Below are positions 1-6,191 of a DNA stretch of 6,448 bases, one piece after another; the stretch's first letter is position 1, and the number at the start of each line of letters is the position of its first letter. Source of the DNA: JAZDLO01 sp043801935. GTDB taxonomy: Bacteria; Actinomycetota; Thermoleophilia; RBG-16-64-13. The stretch covers positions 1 through 6,448 of the forward strand of contig JAZDLO010000005.1 in NCBI GenBank assembly GCA_043801935.1. The letters run 5' to 3'. The notes beneath the pieces are model-generated. The model saw only the letters and a list, made by a program, of their open reading frames with translations, was not told the DNA's origin and searched no databases. The position numbers and the translations under genes were made by a program.

Positions 1-1
1 G

Positions 2-115
2 GACGATCCAGATTTTGACCCCAAGGAAGAACTTGAAGCGCTCGAGCAGAAATACCTCGCGACCTTGGACTGGACGACCGCCTACAATAAGGACGACCGG
101 ATCAGGTACCCGTAG
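2..115 (+). CDS. C-terminal end of an unidentified protein (5' end outside window)
   Basis: An open frame enters from the left edge and runs 37 codons to a TAG at 113-115. The visible tail is hydrophilic and acidic at first (DDPDFDPKEELEALEQKY) and then ends in LDWTTAYNKDDRIRYP. No catalytic motif, membrane segment or family signature can be recognised in so short a piece. It is taken as real because its stop is followed after 15 nt by the next gene on the same strand, whose ribosome binding site begins at this stop codon, a spacing typical of co-transcribed genes. The function is unknown. Confidence 0.6.
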   Translation, partial: DDPDFDPKEELEALEQKYLATLDWTTAYNKDDRIRYP

Positions 116-123
116 GGGGAGGG
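115..123 (+). promoter_or_regulatory. Ribosome binding site deciding the TTG start of the DUF998 gene
   Basis: The purine run GGGGGAGGG ends 7 nt before the TTG at 131. It overlaps the stop codon of the preceding gene. This spacing is ideal for the TTG; the first in-frame ATG lies far inside the protein, within the second membrane helix, and would remove the first. Confidence 0.75.
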
Positions 124-130
124 TCGATTC

Positions 131-772
131 TTGGCCACGAAGAAGCAGGCGACGCGAGACGGGAGACGAGCAGGGCGCAGAGGCAATCCCGCCGCGGCGG
201 GAGCGCTGTTGTTCGCAGTGGGGCTGATCGCCGTCCTTGGGATCATCACAGCCGAGGCCCTCTATCCCGGGTACAGCACGTCGGCAAACGAGATCAGCGA
301 CCTGGGCGCCACCCCGCCTCCTCAAAGCCTCGTGGTGCAGCCGTCCGCGACCATCTTCAACACCACGATGATGGTCTGTGGAGCCTTGGTCATCCTGGCC
401 GCGTTCTTCCTCTACAGAGCGTTCAGGAGCCGCGCAGTGGCCATCTCCACCGGACTATTCGGCGTGGGCGCCCTAGGAGTGGGGGTCTTTCCCGGGAACT
501 ACGGCGATCTGCACGCGGGCTTCGCCCTTCTCACCTTCATCGCGGCGGCGGTCGCGGCCATCCTTGCCTACAAAGTGGAGACCGCCCCCTTCCGCTATTT
601 CTCGGTGGTCTTGGGAGCGGTCTCGCTCGTCGTACTCGCGCTCTACTTCATCCTCGGGGATTCACACCCGCTCGCGCGTCTGGGCTCGGGGGGCATCGAG
701 CGCTGGGTCGCGTACCCCATCCTGCTGTGGGTCACCGGCTTCGGCGGATACCTACTCGGACGGTCGCGCTAG
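131..772 (+). CDS. DUF998 family six-helix integral membrane protein
   Basis: A 213-residue membrane protein of unknown function. After a basic N-terminus (residues 1-20, rich in Arg and Lys, probably cytoplasmic) there are about six hydrophobic helices near residues 22-43, 78-97, 101-119, 127-147, 154-174 and 189-208. The loop after helix 1 holds YPGYSTSANEISDLGA, and later come NYGDLHAGFALLTF and GIERWVAYPILLW; these are typical of the DUF998 family found in bacteria and archaea. The TTG start is chosen for its strong ribosome binding site 7 nt upstream. It probably shares a transcript with the partial gene before it and converges on the nitroreductase. No catalytic role is established for the family, so none is assigned. 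Confidence 0.85.
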   Translation: MATKKQATRDGRRAGRRGNPAAAGALLFAVGLIAVLGIITAEALYPGYSTSANEISDLGATPPPQSLVVQPSATIFNTTMMVCGALVILAAFFLYRAFRSRAVAISTGLFGVGALGVGVFPGNYGDLHAGFALLTFIAAAVAAILAYKVETAPFRYFSVVLGAVSLVVLALYFILGDSHPLARLGSGGIERWVAYPILLWVTGFGGYLLGRSR

Positions 773-796
773 GAGCCGAGATCGTACTGTCGGCGC

Positions 797-806
797 GGAC
801 CGGTCC
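797..806. repeat. 10-bp palindrome in the convergent intergenic gap
   Basis: GGACCGGTCC is a perfect 10-bp palindrome in the 53-nt gap (773-825) between the convergent DUF998 and nitroreductase genes. There is no T-run after it on either strand, so it is not a canonical intrinsic terminator. The gap holds nothing else that can be recognised. Confidence 0.35.
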
Positions 807-825
807 CCCCGCTCACCGATCCCCC

Positions 826-1425
826 CTACGAGATGAGAAGATCCTCCACCGGATACCGCCACTTCGGCTTGGGCTGGTCGGCCGCGTAGCCGATCGGGCA
901 CAGGACAGTGGGCACGAGATTCGCCGGTAGCCCCAAGATGCGGGCGTATTCCTGCGGGACGAAGTGCGTCATCGGGCAGGAATCGAGGCCGAGCGTCTTG
1001 GCCCCTAGGATGGCGTAGGTGACGGCGATGTACACCTGGCAACTGGTCCACGCCCTGAGCTCCTCGGGCGGCATACCGGCCATCTCGCCGGCTATTCCCA
1101 TCACGATGTCCCAGACCTCGTCCGGGATGTCGCGATCCTTCATGGCCAGATCGAGCTTCTTGCTCAAGCCGGCGAAATCGGTGTCGGCACAGAAGACCAG
1201 AAGGTGAGAACAGCTCTCGATCTGCGGCTCGGCGAATGTCGCCGCTGAGAGCAGCGCCTTCGTGGCGGCGTCCGCTACGATCTTGATCTTCCACGGTTGG
1301 ATGTTGAGGCCGGATGGAGCCCACCTCACCAGTTCCAAAAGTTCGGCGACCTTAGCCTCGGGAACGGCGCGGCCGTCGAACAGCTTGGTCGCGTAGCGTT
1401 GCCTGACGATCTCCTGGAATTCCAC
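826..1425 (-). CDS. NfsB-like FMN-dependent NAD(P)H nitroreductase family protein
   Basis: A 199-residue cytoplasmic flavoprotein of the nitroreductase superfamily, expected to use FMN and NAD(P)H to reduce nitro compounds, quinones or another oxidised substrate; the physiological substrate cannot be told. RYATKLFDG (residues 10-18) matches the N-terminal FMN phosphate-binding segment (RHSTKAFD in NfsB), and WAPSGLNIQPWKI (35-47) matches the family's PSSxNxQPW motif. W126-TSCQVYIAVTYAILGAKTLGLDSCPM follows the NfsB pattern of the dimer-core helix, and K188-W-R190 matches the C-terminal FMN-binding Lys-x-Arg. An in-frame ATG lies 81 nt upstream, but the GTG at 1425-1423 gives the family's usual N-terminus and has AAAGGGAG at 7 nt spacing. 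It lies 77 nt after ackA on the same strand, so it may be the operon tail or separately transcribed. Confidence 0.88.
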   Translation of the reverse strand: MEFQEIVRQRYATKLFDGRAVPEAKVAELLELVRWAPSGLNIQPWKIKIVADAATKALLSAATFAEPQIESCSHLLVFCADTDFAGLSKKLDLAMKDRDIPDEVWDIVMGIAGEMAGMPPEELRAWTSCQVYIAVTYAILGAKTLGLDSCPMTHFVPQEYARILGLPANLVPTVLCPIGYAADQPKPKWRYPVEDLLIS

Positions 1426-1432
1426 GTGATAT

Positions 1433-1440
1433 CTCCCTTT
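1433..1440 (-). promoter_or_regulatory. Ribosome binding site deciding the GTG start of the nitroreductase
   Basis: AAAGGGAG on the minus strand lies 7 nt before the GTG at 1425-1423. It rules out the longer reading frame from 1506, whose extra 27 residues have no match to the nitroreductase family and would overlap the ackA stop. Confidence 0.7.
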
Positions 1441-1502
1441 GTGTGACCGGGGGTCCTCTAGGCATGCAGCATACCGCAGTTGGCGCTGCCGACCGAGTGG
1501 GT

Positions 1503-2708
1503 TCACGACTGCGATCGGCTCACCAGGGCCACTGTCTCGTCGGCGATCAGCCGCTCCTCGTCGGTGGGCACCACCAAGACGCGCACCCTCGAACCTGCGG
1601 CGCTGATGTCGCCCTCGACCCCCCGCACGCGTGCGTTCGACTCCGCGTCCAGTTTGATGCCCAGGAAGGATAGGCCCTCGCAGACCGCGGCGCGGATCTC
1701 CGGGTCGTTCTCGCCCACCCCGGCAGTGAAGACAAGGACATCCAATCCTCCCATGACGGCCGCAAACGCTCCCACGTACTTCTTCAGCCGGTACGAGTAC
1801 AGCTCCAGCGCCAGCTGACAGCGCCTGTCACCCGTCTCCGCATTCGCGCGCACATCGCGCATGTCGTTACTGACGCCCGACACGCCCAGGAGGCCGCTTT
1901 CTTTGTTGAGGATGCGGTCGACGTCACCGGCCGAAAGCCCCAGTTGCCGCATCATGAACAGGATGACCCCAGGATCCAGGTCTCCCGGCCTGGTGCCCAT
2001 CACCAGACCCTCGAGCGGGGTCAGGCCCATGCTGGTGTCGACGGACTTGCCCCGGTCGACGGCCGTGATGCTGGCCCCGTTCCCCAGGTGGGCGATCACC
2101 GCCTTCAGCTCGGAGAGCTTTCCGCCGAGCACAGCATCCGTTCTCTGGCTGACGGACTGGAAGGATATGCCGTGGAAGCCGTATCGCCGGACCCCGTAGT
2201 CGGTGTAGTACTCGTAGGGCAGCGCATACACGTGCGCCTGTGCCGGGATGGTCGCGTGGAACGCCGTATCGAACACAGCCACCTGAGGAGTGTCGGGCAG
2301 GATGCGGAGTGACTCGCGGATACCCAGCAGAATGGGCGGGTTGTGCAGGGGCGCCAGAGGCGCGCATTCTTCGATCCTTGCGATCACCTCTTCTGTCAGC
2401 AGGGCAGGAGCGCTGAAGAATCTTCCCCCGTGCACCACTCGGTGACCGACCGCGGACACCTCAGATAGGTCCTTCACCACGCCCGTCTGCGGATCGAGAA
2501 GCGATTCCAGGATCAGTTCGAGCCCCCGGCCATGATCGGGGATAGCCGCCTGCCGGCTCTGTTTCACGGCTCCCGTCTGGGCGTCGATCTGCGCGCCCTC
2601 CTCGCCGATGCGGCTGACCAGGCCCCGCGCCAGTGCCGTGTGCGTGGCGGCATCATGAAACTGGAACTTGATCGAAGAGCTGCCGCAGTTTAGGACAAGG
2701 GCTTTCAC
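1503..2708 (-). CDS. ackA: Acetate kinase
   Basis: A complete 401-residue acetate kinase of the ASKHA fold, catalysing acyl-phosphate + ADP <-> carboxylate + ATP in the cytoplasm. The N-terminal LNCGSSSIKFQF (residues 6-17) is the phosphate-binding signature. VGHRVVHGG (87-95) carries R90, VFDTAFHATIP (145-155) carries D147, YGFHG (176-180) carries H179, HLGNGASITAV (207-217) binds nucleotide phosphates, LEGLVMGTRPGDLDPG (232-247) carries R240, FTAGVGEN (327-334) is the adenosine motif and PTDEE (381-385) carries E384. These correspond to the active-site residues known from Methanosarcina thermophila acetate kinase, so the enzyme should be active. The start is a GTG at 2708-2706, with GGGGAG about 10 nt upstream. 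It begins 20 nt after pta, the classic pta-ackA pairing, though substrate length could be acetate, propionate or another short acid. Confidence 0.96.
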   Translation of the reverse strand: MKALVLNCGSSSIKFQFHDAATHTALARGLVSRIGEEGAQIDAQTGAVKQSRQAAIPDHGRGLELILESLLDPQTGVVKDLSEVSAVGHRVVHGGRFFSAPALLTEEVIARIEECAPLAPLHNPPILLGIRESLRILPDTPQVAVFDTAFHATIPAQAHVYALPYEYYTDYGVRRYGFHGISFQSVSQRTDAVLGGKLSELKAVIAHLGNGASITAVDRGKSVDTSMGLTPLEGLVMGTRPGDLDPGVILFMMRQLGLSAGDVDRILNKESGLLGVSGVSNDMRDVRANAETGDRRCQLALELYSYRLKKYVGAFAAVMGGLDVLVFTAGVGENDPEIRAAVCEGLSFLGIKLDAESNARVRGVEGDISAAGSRVRVLVVPTDEERLIADETVALVSRSQS

Positions 2709-2718
2709 GGTCTTGGCT

Positions 2719-2726
2719 CTCCCCCC
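2719..2726 (-). promoter_or_regulatory. Ribosome binding site for the GTG start of ackA
   Basis: A GGGGGGAG run on the minus strand sits in the 20-nt gap between pta and ackA, about 10 nt before the GTG at 2708. It supports translation from this GTG, whose next residues give the family's conserved N-terminus. Confidence 0.6.
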
Positions 2727-2728
2727 GC

Positions 2729-3739
2729 TCAGAGTCGCTTGAGTCCCTGGGCATGGACGCTCGCCATGGTGGCGACGCCGACGATGTCGGCCACCGAGGA
2801 GCCTCGGGAGAGGTCGCTCACCGTCTTTGCGAACCCTTGCAAGAACGGGCCGAAGGCGTCCGCCTTAGCGAACCGCTGGACACACTTATACGCGATGTTC
2901 CCCGCGTTGAGATCGGGGAAGATAAGTATGTTGGCTCGACCCGCCACCGGGCTATCCCCCGGGATCTTGCGCTCGGCGACCGCCGGCACGATGGCCGCAT
3001 CGACCTGGAACTCGCCATCGATCAGGAGGCGCGGCTCTCGGTCCTGCACCATCCGCAAAGCTTCCCGAATCCGGTCGACCGACTCGTGATCGCCGCTACC
3101 CCTGGTGGAGAAGGAAAGAAGTGCGATCCGCGGTTCCCACTCCAGGAGAGCTCGGACGGTATGGGCGGTGGCTATGGCGATGTCGGCGAGCTCGCCGGCA
3201 TCGGGCGCCACCGCCACCCCGCAGTCGGCGAACACGATCAGCTCACCTTCGGGGCCATCGAAACCGGGGACCCGCATCAAAAAGAGACTGGACGGGGTGG
3301 AGATACCCTCCTGCATACCGATGAACGTCATGCTGGCCAGGATGACGTCTTGGGTGGCGTGCTCGAGCCCGGCTACGAGCGCATCGGCTCGGCCGGCAGC
3401 AACGAGATACGAACCGACGTTCAGGGAGGAGCGGAGCTTTCGCTCTGCCCCTTTGAGCGAGATCTCAGGTATCAGGACGTGGCATTCTTCCGCCAGCTCG
3501 GCACGCACTCCCTCGTCGCCGACGGCGACGATCTCGATGCCGTCAAGATCCAGACCGAACCGACCTGATCTCTCGGCCAACTCCTCGGGATCGCCCAAGA
3601 GGATCGGCTTGGCCAGTCCCTGGTCGAGAACCTGGCGGGCCGCCTGGATGATGTTCTCCTCACCCGATTCAGGGAATACGATCCGCTGTGGTGAGATCCG
3701 CGCTCTTTCCCGCAGCGTCTCCATGAAATCAGTTGCCAT
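2729..3739 (-). CDS. pta: Phosphate acetyl/acyltransferase (Pta family), with atypical CoA-contact segments
   Basis: A 336-residue protein of the phosphate acetyl/butaryl transferase family (PTA_PTB), about the length of stand-alone Pta enzymes, without the extra N-terminal domains of the E. coli type. It should exchange an acyl thioester with phosphate to give acyl-phosphate for the acetate kinase encoded next. Seen in order: IVFPESGEENIIQAA (20-34), ADALVAGLEHATQD (118-131), FADCGVAVAPDAGELADIAI (170-189), LLSFSTRGSGDHESVD (207-222), DGEFQVDAAIVP (241-252), IFPDLNAGNIAYK (273-285) and DLSRGSSVADIV (309-320), whose S311-R312 matches the catalytic Ser-Arg. Odd points: the RKxKG segment and the ADxLRPALQ segment of usual Pta enzymes, both with CoA-binding arginines, read here as PEISLKGAERKL and QDVILASMTF. 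The frame stays open 27 codons further upstream, but ATG 3739 has GGGGAGGT 5 nt ahead and gives the normal N-terminus. Its start overlaps the acpS end by 11 nt, suggesting translational coupling. Confidence 0.92.
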   Translation of the reverse strand: MATDFMETLRERARISPQRIVFPESGEENIIQAARQVLDQGLAKPILLGDPEELAERSGRFGLDLDGIEIVAVGDEGVRAELAEECHVLIPEISLKGAERKLRSSLNVGSYLVAAGRADALVAGLEHATQDVILASMTFIGMQEGISTPSSLFLMRVPGFDGPEGELIVFADCGVAVAPDAGELADIAIATAHTVRALLEWEPRIALLSFSTRGSGDHESVDRIREALRMVQDREPRLLIDGEFQVDAAIVPAVAERKIPGDSPVAGRANILIFPDLNAGNIAYKCVQRFAKADAFGPFLQGFAKTVSDLSRGSSVADIVGVATMASVHAQGLKRL

Positions 3740-4118
3740 GTCGTACCTCCCCAACGAGTGTCGCGACCGCGATCGCATAGTCTGTGTCGTATGACAGAGA
3801 GAGCAGGACCCGGGAGACACCGCGGGAACTCGCCTCGCTCGCCAACGAACCGCTCAGGTTCACTACGGGTTGCCTCTCATCGCTGTCGATGATCTCTATG
3901 TCCGTCCAAGAGCCGAGGGAATCCGCCGAGATCCCAAAGCACTTGAAGACCGCTTCTTTGCCGGCGAACACCTTGGCGTAGTAGCTCCCGGTATCCGGCC
4001 GAGATCCACCCAGGCGCGTTTCGGCTTCAGTGAAGGTCCTGCGCATGAATGAAGGCGAGTCGAGACACCGGCGGATCCGGTCGATCAGCAGAATGTCGGT
4101 GCCCACTCCCAAGAACAC
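3729..4118 (-). CDS. acpS: Holo-ACP synthase (AcpS-type 4'-phosphopantetheinyl transferase)
   Basis: A 129-residue protein of the AcpS family, which moves 4'-phosphopantetheine from CoA to the active serine of an acyl carrier protein. VGTDILLIDRI (residues 5-15) with D8 is the N-terminal Mg-binding motif, FTEAE (29-33) matches the family's FTxxE, and VFAGKEAVFKCFG (50-62) with E55 is the second signature (WxxKEA type). LSLSYDTDYAIAVA (106-119) is the C-terminal strand, where the usual SLSH has Tyr110 in place of His. Length is normal for AcpS (about 120-130). The start is a GTG at 4118 that gives the usual MxxGVGTD beginning; its ribosome binding site is poor, a G7 run 11 nt upstream, so translation may depend on the hydrolase gene ending 24 nt before. 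Its obvious partner is the ACP encoded two genes upstream. It could be the cell's only AcpS or one dedicated to this operon. Confidence 0.9.
   Translation of the reverse strand: MFLGVGTDILLIDRIRRCLDSPSFMRRTFTEAETRLGGSRPDTGSYYAKVFAGKEAVFKCFGISADSLGSWTDIEIIDSDERQPVVNLSGSLASEASSRGVSRVLLSLSYDTDYAIAVATLVGEVRHGN
3745..3752 (-). promoter_or_regulatory. Ribosome binding site deciding the start of pta
   Basis: GGGGAGGT on the minus strand lies 5 nt before ATG 3739 and is inside the last codons of acpS. It selects this ATG over the longer open frame reaching 3820. Confidence 0.8.
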
Positions 4119-4142
4119 GGCTATCCGAACCCCCCCGTTCGA

Positions 4143-5870
4143 CTAACGATATACGTAGTCTCCGGCCCGATACTTGGGCGGCACGACCGGGATCTGCAGA
4201 TAGGAGTCGTACTGACCGCCGGTATGGATGACATGACTACCCTTGTTGTCGGTGTCCCACGTGAACGGTTCGAACCAGCCCTCACGGATGTAGTGGCCGG
4301 CGATCTGCAGGCGCAACTGCTGTCCCTTGTGCCAGATCCGGCTGAGAGGATAGAAGGGTATCTCCACCGGCACGATCTCGCCGGGCTTCAGTCTCTCCTC
4401 CACCCGGTGGGATTGCACCGGCTGATAGTCGGTGGATTCGTCGGGATCGAGCGCCCGGTGCGATACGCGTAGCCGGCCCCAGGCGCCGGGGTGCGGCTCG
4501 CCCAGAACGGTCGTCGGCAGCCACTCCCCGTTCTCATCCAGCTTCATGACGGTGAGGAACAGGTCCATCTCGTCGTGTCCGTCGGCCTCCACCCACAGAT
4601 GGGCCTTCAGGAAGCCGGTGAGCTCGGTGTCCTCGTCGAATCGGATATCAAAGGTGGCAAGCCCTTCGTTGGCGTCGTAGGAAGCCTTGGAGGCAGCCGC
4701 CACTGCCTCAGACGATAGGGCTTTCTGAGCGGCGTCGAGATGGAGTCTCTTGTACTCGGTCCGGGCCAGGGGGAACTCTTTCTCGGGACGGTTCACCTGA
4801 TAGTCGTAGTCGTAAGCGTCCATGACCTCGATGCGGATCCGCGGCGTCAGTTCCCAACCGTTGCGGATGCCCTTGAGATAACGGTCGTAGAACCGCTTGA
4901 GATCCTCCTGGTTCCACCACGCGTATGTGTCGGGCCACTCGAAATCGCGGTGTATCCGCAGCCATTTCTTCGGCGATCGGATCTTGCGGAAGCCGGTCAC
5001 GGCGCCGCGCAGATGCAGATGGCTCCAGCCGCCGGTGACGTACGCGGGGATCTTGATCTTCTCGAATCGGGGGATCTTGGACTCCCAGTACCCGTTGATC
5101 AGCGGGTATTCCTTGAACATCTCCACGAAGTCCTCGATGTAGGCGGGGCCGCTCTGGTTACCCATGACGAAGTTGACGAATCCGGGGCAAGGTATCCCGT
5201 TCTCGCTCAGGAACTCCCGGTAGAGGTCCGCGGTCCCCTCCCAGGGGGCGATGCAGGCCAGGTGAGGCGGCTGCTCGGCCGCGATATACCACTGGCACAT
5301 CGCCAGACCGGAGTTGCCGAAGAAACTGACCTTGCCGTTGCACCACACCTGCTCGGCAAGCCATTCGACCACGTCGTAGCCGTCGCGTCCGTCCTGTTCG
5401 CCCCAGACGACGAGGTTCCCCTCCGAGTGACCGGCGCCCCGAGAGTCGACGTTGACGATGGCATAGCCCTGCTTGCACCAATAGGCCGGATCGGGCCCCT
5501 CGAAGCGCGCCATCCGGGAGACTGTCTCGGGCGGGACGCCGAAGACCTGCCAGGTCTTGGGACTGTCGCCCGGCCGCTTGCCGAAGAAACACCACCCCAC
5601 GATGGCCGGGAGATCCGCTACCCCCTCTGGTCCATCTGGACGATAGATGTCGAGGTAGATGGTCACGCCGTCGCGCAGCTTGACGGGGACGTCTTGGTCC
5701 ACGCGAATGCCGTCTTCGACATAGGTCCGCTGGTTGAGAGGAGGATGAAAACCCAGCCCATCGAGGTTCTGCTCCGCGGGATCCACGGGCGGAGGGGAAG
5801 GCCTGTAGATGACCTCGATCTCCTCGGCTCCGAACTTCTCCAGGATCCTTGTTCTTCCATCGTCTGTCAT
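4143..5870 (-). CDS. CocE/NonD family alpha/beta hydrolase (X-Pro dipeptidyl-peptidase S15-like)
   Basis: A 575-residue hydrolase related to cocaine esterase and peptidase family S15, probably cytoplasmic because no signal peptide is seen. The N-terminal part has VKLRDGVTIYLDIYRP (63-78), the usual start of the domain; the core has GPDPAYWCKQGYAIVNVDSRGAGHSEG split over 125-151, WGEQDGRDGYDVVEWLAEQVWCNGKV (156-181) and GNSGLAM (185-191), where S187 is the likely nucleophile. PPHLACIAPWEG (201-212) and YDRYLKGIRNGWELTPRIRI (328-347) fit one large CocE subgroup. From about residue 370 comes the beta-rich C-terminal domain, with FLKAHLWVEADGHDEMDLFL. The acid residue of the triad is not obvious: the expected GWxD position reads GWSH (H284), and H307 lies in RIHRDFEW. 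ATG 5870 has GGGAGGT at 6 nt. It lies between acp and acpS, so its substrate may be an acyl ester, amide or acyl-ACP, but this cannot be read from the sequence. Confidence 0.88.
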   Translation of the reverse strand: MTDDGRTRILEKFGAEEIEVIYRPSPPPVDPAEQNLDGLGFHPPLNQRTYVEDGIRVDQDVPVKLRDGVTIYLDIYRPDGPEGVADLPAIVGWCFFGKRPGDSPKTWQVFGVPPETVSRMARFEGPDPAYWCKQGYAIVNVDSRGAGHSEGNLVVWGEQDGRDGYDVVEWLAEQVWCNGKVSFFGNSGLAMCQWYIAAEQPPHLACIAPWEGTADLYREFLSENGIPCPGFVNFVMGNQSGPAYIEDFVEMFKEYPLINGYWESKIPRFEKIKIPAYVTGGWSHLHLRGAVTGFRKIRSPKKWLRIHRDFEWPDTYAWWNQEDLKRFYDRYLKGIRNGWELTPRIRIEVMDAYDYDYQVNRPEKEFPLARTEYKRLHLDAAQKALSSEAVAAASKASYDANEGLATFDIRFDEDTELTGFLKAHLWVEADGHDEMDLFLTVMKLDENGEWLPTTVLGEPHPGAWGRLRVSHRALDPDESTDYQPVQSHRVEERLKPGEIVPVEIPFYPLSRIWHKGQQLRLQIAGHYIREGWFEPFTWDTDNKGSHVIHTGGQYDSYLQIPVVPPKYRAGDYVYR

Positions 5871-5876
5871 GATGCT

Positions 5877-5883
5877 ACCTCCC
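5877..5883 (-). promoter_or_regulatory. Ribosome binding site of the CocE-type hydrolase gene
   Basis: GGGAGGT on the minus strand, 6 nt before ATG 5870, is a near-consensus site and fixes the start of the hydrolase. Confidence 0.75.
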
Positions 5884-5908
5884 GGGCAGTCAGCGATCGC
5901 TGGGCAGT
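5884..5908. repeat. 12-bp palindrome flanked by 7-bp direct repeats in the acp-hydrolase gap
   Basis: CAGCGATCGCTG at 5891-5902 is a perfect 12-bp palindrome. GGGCAGT occurs on both sides in the same orientation, at 5884-5890 and 5902-5908. It occupies most of the 41-nt gap between acp and the hydrolase. It could fold in the mRNA, but there is no U-run, so it is not a standard terminator; a protein site or chance are both possible. Confidence 0.4.
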
Positions 5909-5911
5909 ACG

Positions 5912-6163
5912 CTACGACTCGTAGAGCTGAACGATATAGTCGATGGCTTCGCCGATGCTCTTCTTCCGACGAAACTCCATGAAGGGTATCTCGAGCTCGA
6001 ACTCATCTTCCAGAGCGCTGATGATCCGCACAAAGTTGACCGACTTGGCCCCCAGGTCGGCGATGAGCTCGGTGCTGTCGGTCAACTCCTCGACCGGCTT
6101 GTTCAAGGTGGCCGATATGGCCGGATACATGACTGAACGGACTTGTTCCTTGAAACTGGGCAT
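5912..6163 (-). CDS. Acyl carrier protein with an AKS-V variant of the DSL motif
   Basis: An 83-residue acidic, helical protein of the phosphopantetheine-binding (PP-binding) family. It carries an acyl group as a thioester on a 4'-phosphopantetheine arm. ELIADLGAKSVNFVRIISAL (residues 32-51 from the chosen start) matches the ACP helix-2 region; S41 is the attachment serine, but the usual Asp-Ser-Leu is Lys-Ser-Val. LEDEFELEIPFMEF (51-64) matches the following loop and helix 3, and IGEAIDYIVQLY matches helix 4. Two ATG codons lie close together: the one at 6169 directly abuts AGGAG, while the one at 6163 has 6 nt spacing, so 6163 is preferred; the longer form would add Met-Arg. It is followed after 41 nt by the hydrolase and then by acpS, its probable activating enzyme. 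It may be a pathway-specific ACP rather than the fatty acid synthesis AcpP, because no fab genes are nearby. Confidence 0.92.
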   Translation of the reverse strand: MPSFKEQVRSVMYPAISATLNKPVEELTDSTELIADLGAKSVNFVRIISALEDEFELEIPFMEFRRKKSIGEAIDYIVQLYES

Positions 6164-6169
6164 TCTCAT

Positions 6170-6175
6170 CTCCTG
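6170..6175 (-). promoter_or_regulatory. Ribosome binding site deciding the acp start
   Basis: CAGGAG on the minus strand ends at 6170. The spacing is 0 nt to the first ATG (6169) and 6 nt to the second ATG (6163), so the second is the better start. Confidence 0.7.
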
Positions 6176-6191
6176 TTCGTACCTTGGTACC

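Noticed and set aside
752..1324. A 190-codon minus-strand frame overlapping the nitroreductase in another frame
   Set aside because: The overlapping frame carries the full nitroreductase motif set; this one is Arg/Gly-rich with no motif.
1426..1502. Possible promoter for the nitroreductase with TATGCT as -10
   Set aside because: The hexamer 17 nt upstream (TCGGTC) does not resemble a -35 box; the match is at chance level.
1426..1506. N-terminal extension of the nitroreductase by 27 residues to the ATG at 1506
   Set aside because: The extension has no family match and overlaps the ackA stop. The GTG at 1425 has a good ribosome binding site and the usual N-terminus.
1488..1519. Inverted repeat GCCGATCG / CGGTCGGC across the ackA stop as a terminator
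   Set aside because: The loop is 16 nt, one pair is a G-U wobble and no T-run follows, so it is too weak to call.
2753..3568. A 271-codon open frame on the + strand opposite pta, and a second one at 3105-3794
   Set aside because: Both are antisense shadows of pta (the second also reaches into acpS), whose coding frame is proved by conserved motifs.
3740..3820. N-terminal extension of Pta by 27 residues
   Set aside because: The extension is Ser/Arg-rich and lies in the acpS coding region; ATG 3739 has GGGGAGGT at 5 nt.
4740..5924. A 394-codon open frame on the + strand opposite the hydrolase gene
   Set aside because: It is antisense to a gene with clear family motifs and a strong ribosome binding site. 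Its product is a composition-driven string with no recognisable domain, as often seen opposite GC-rich genes.
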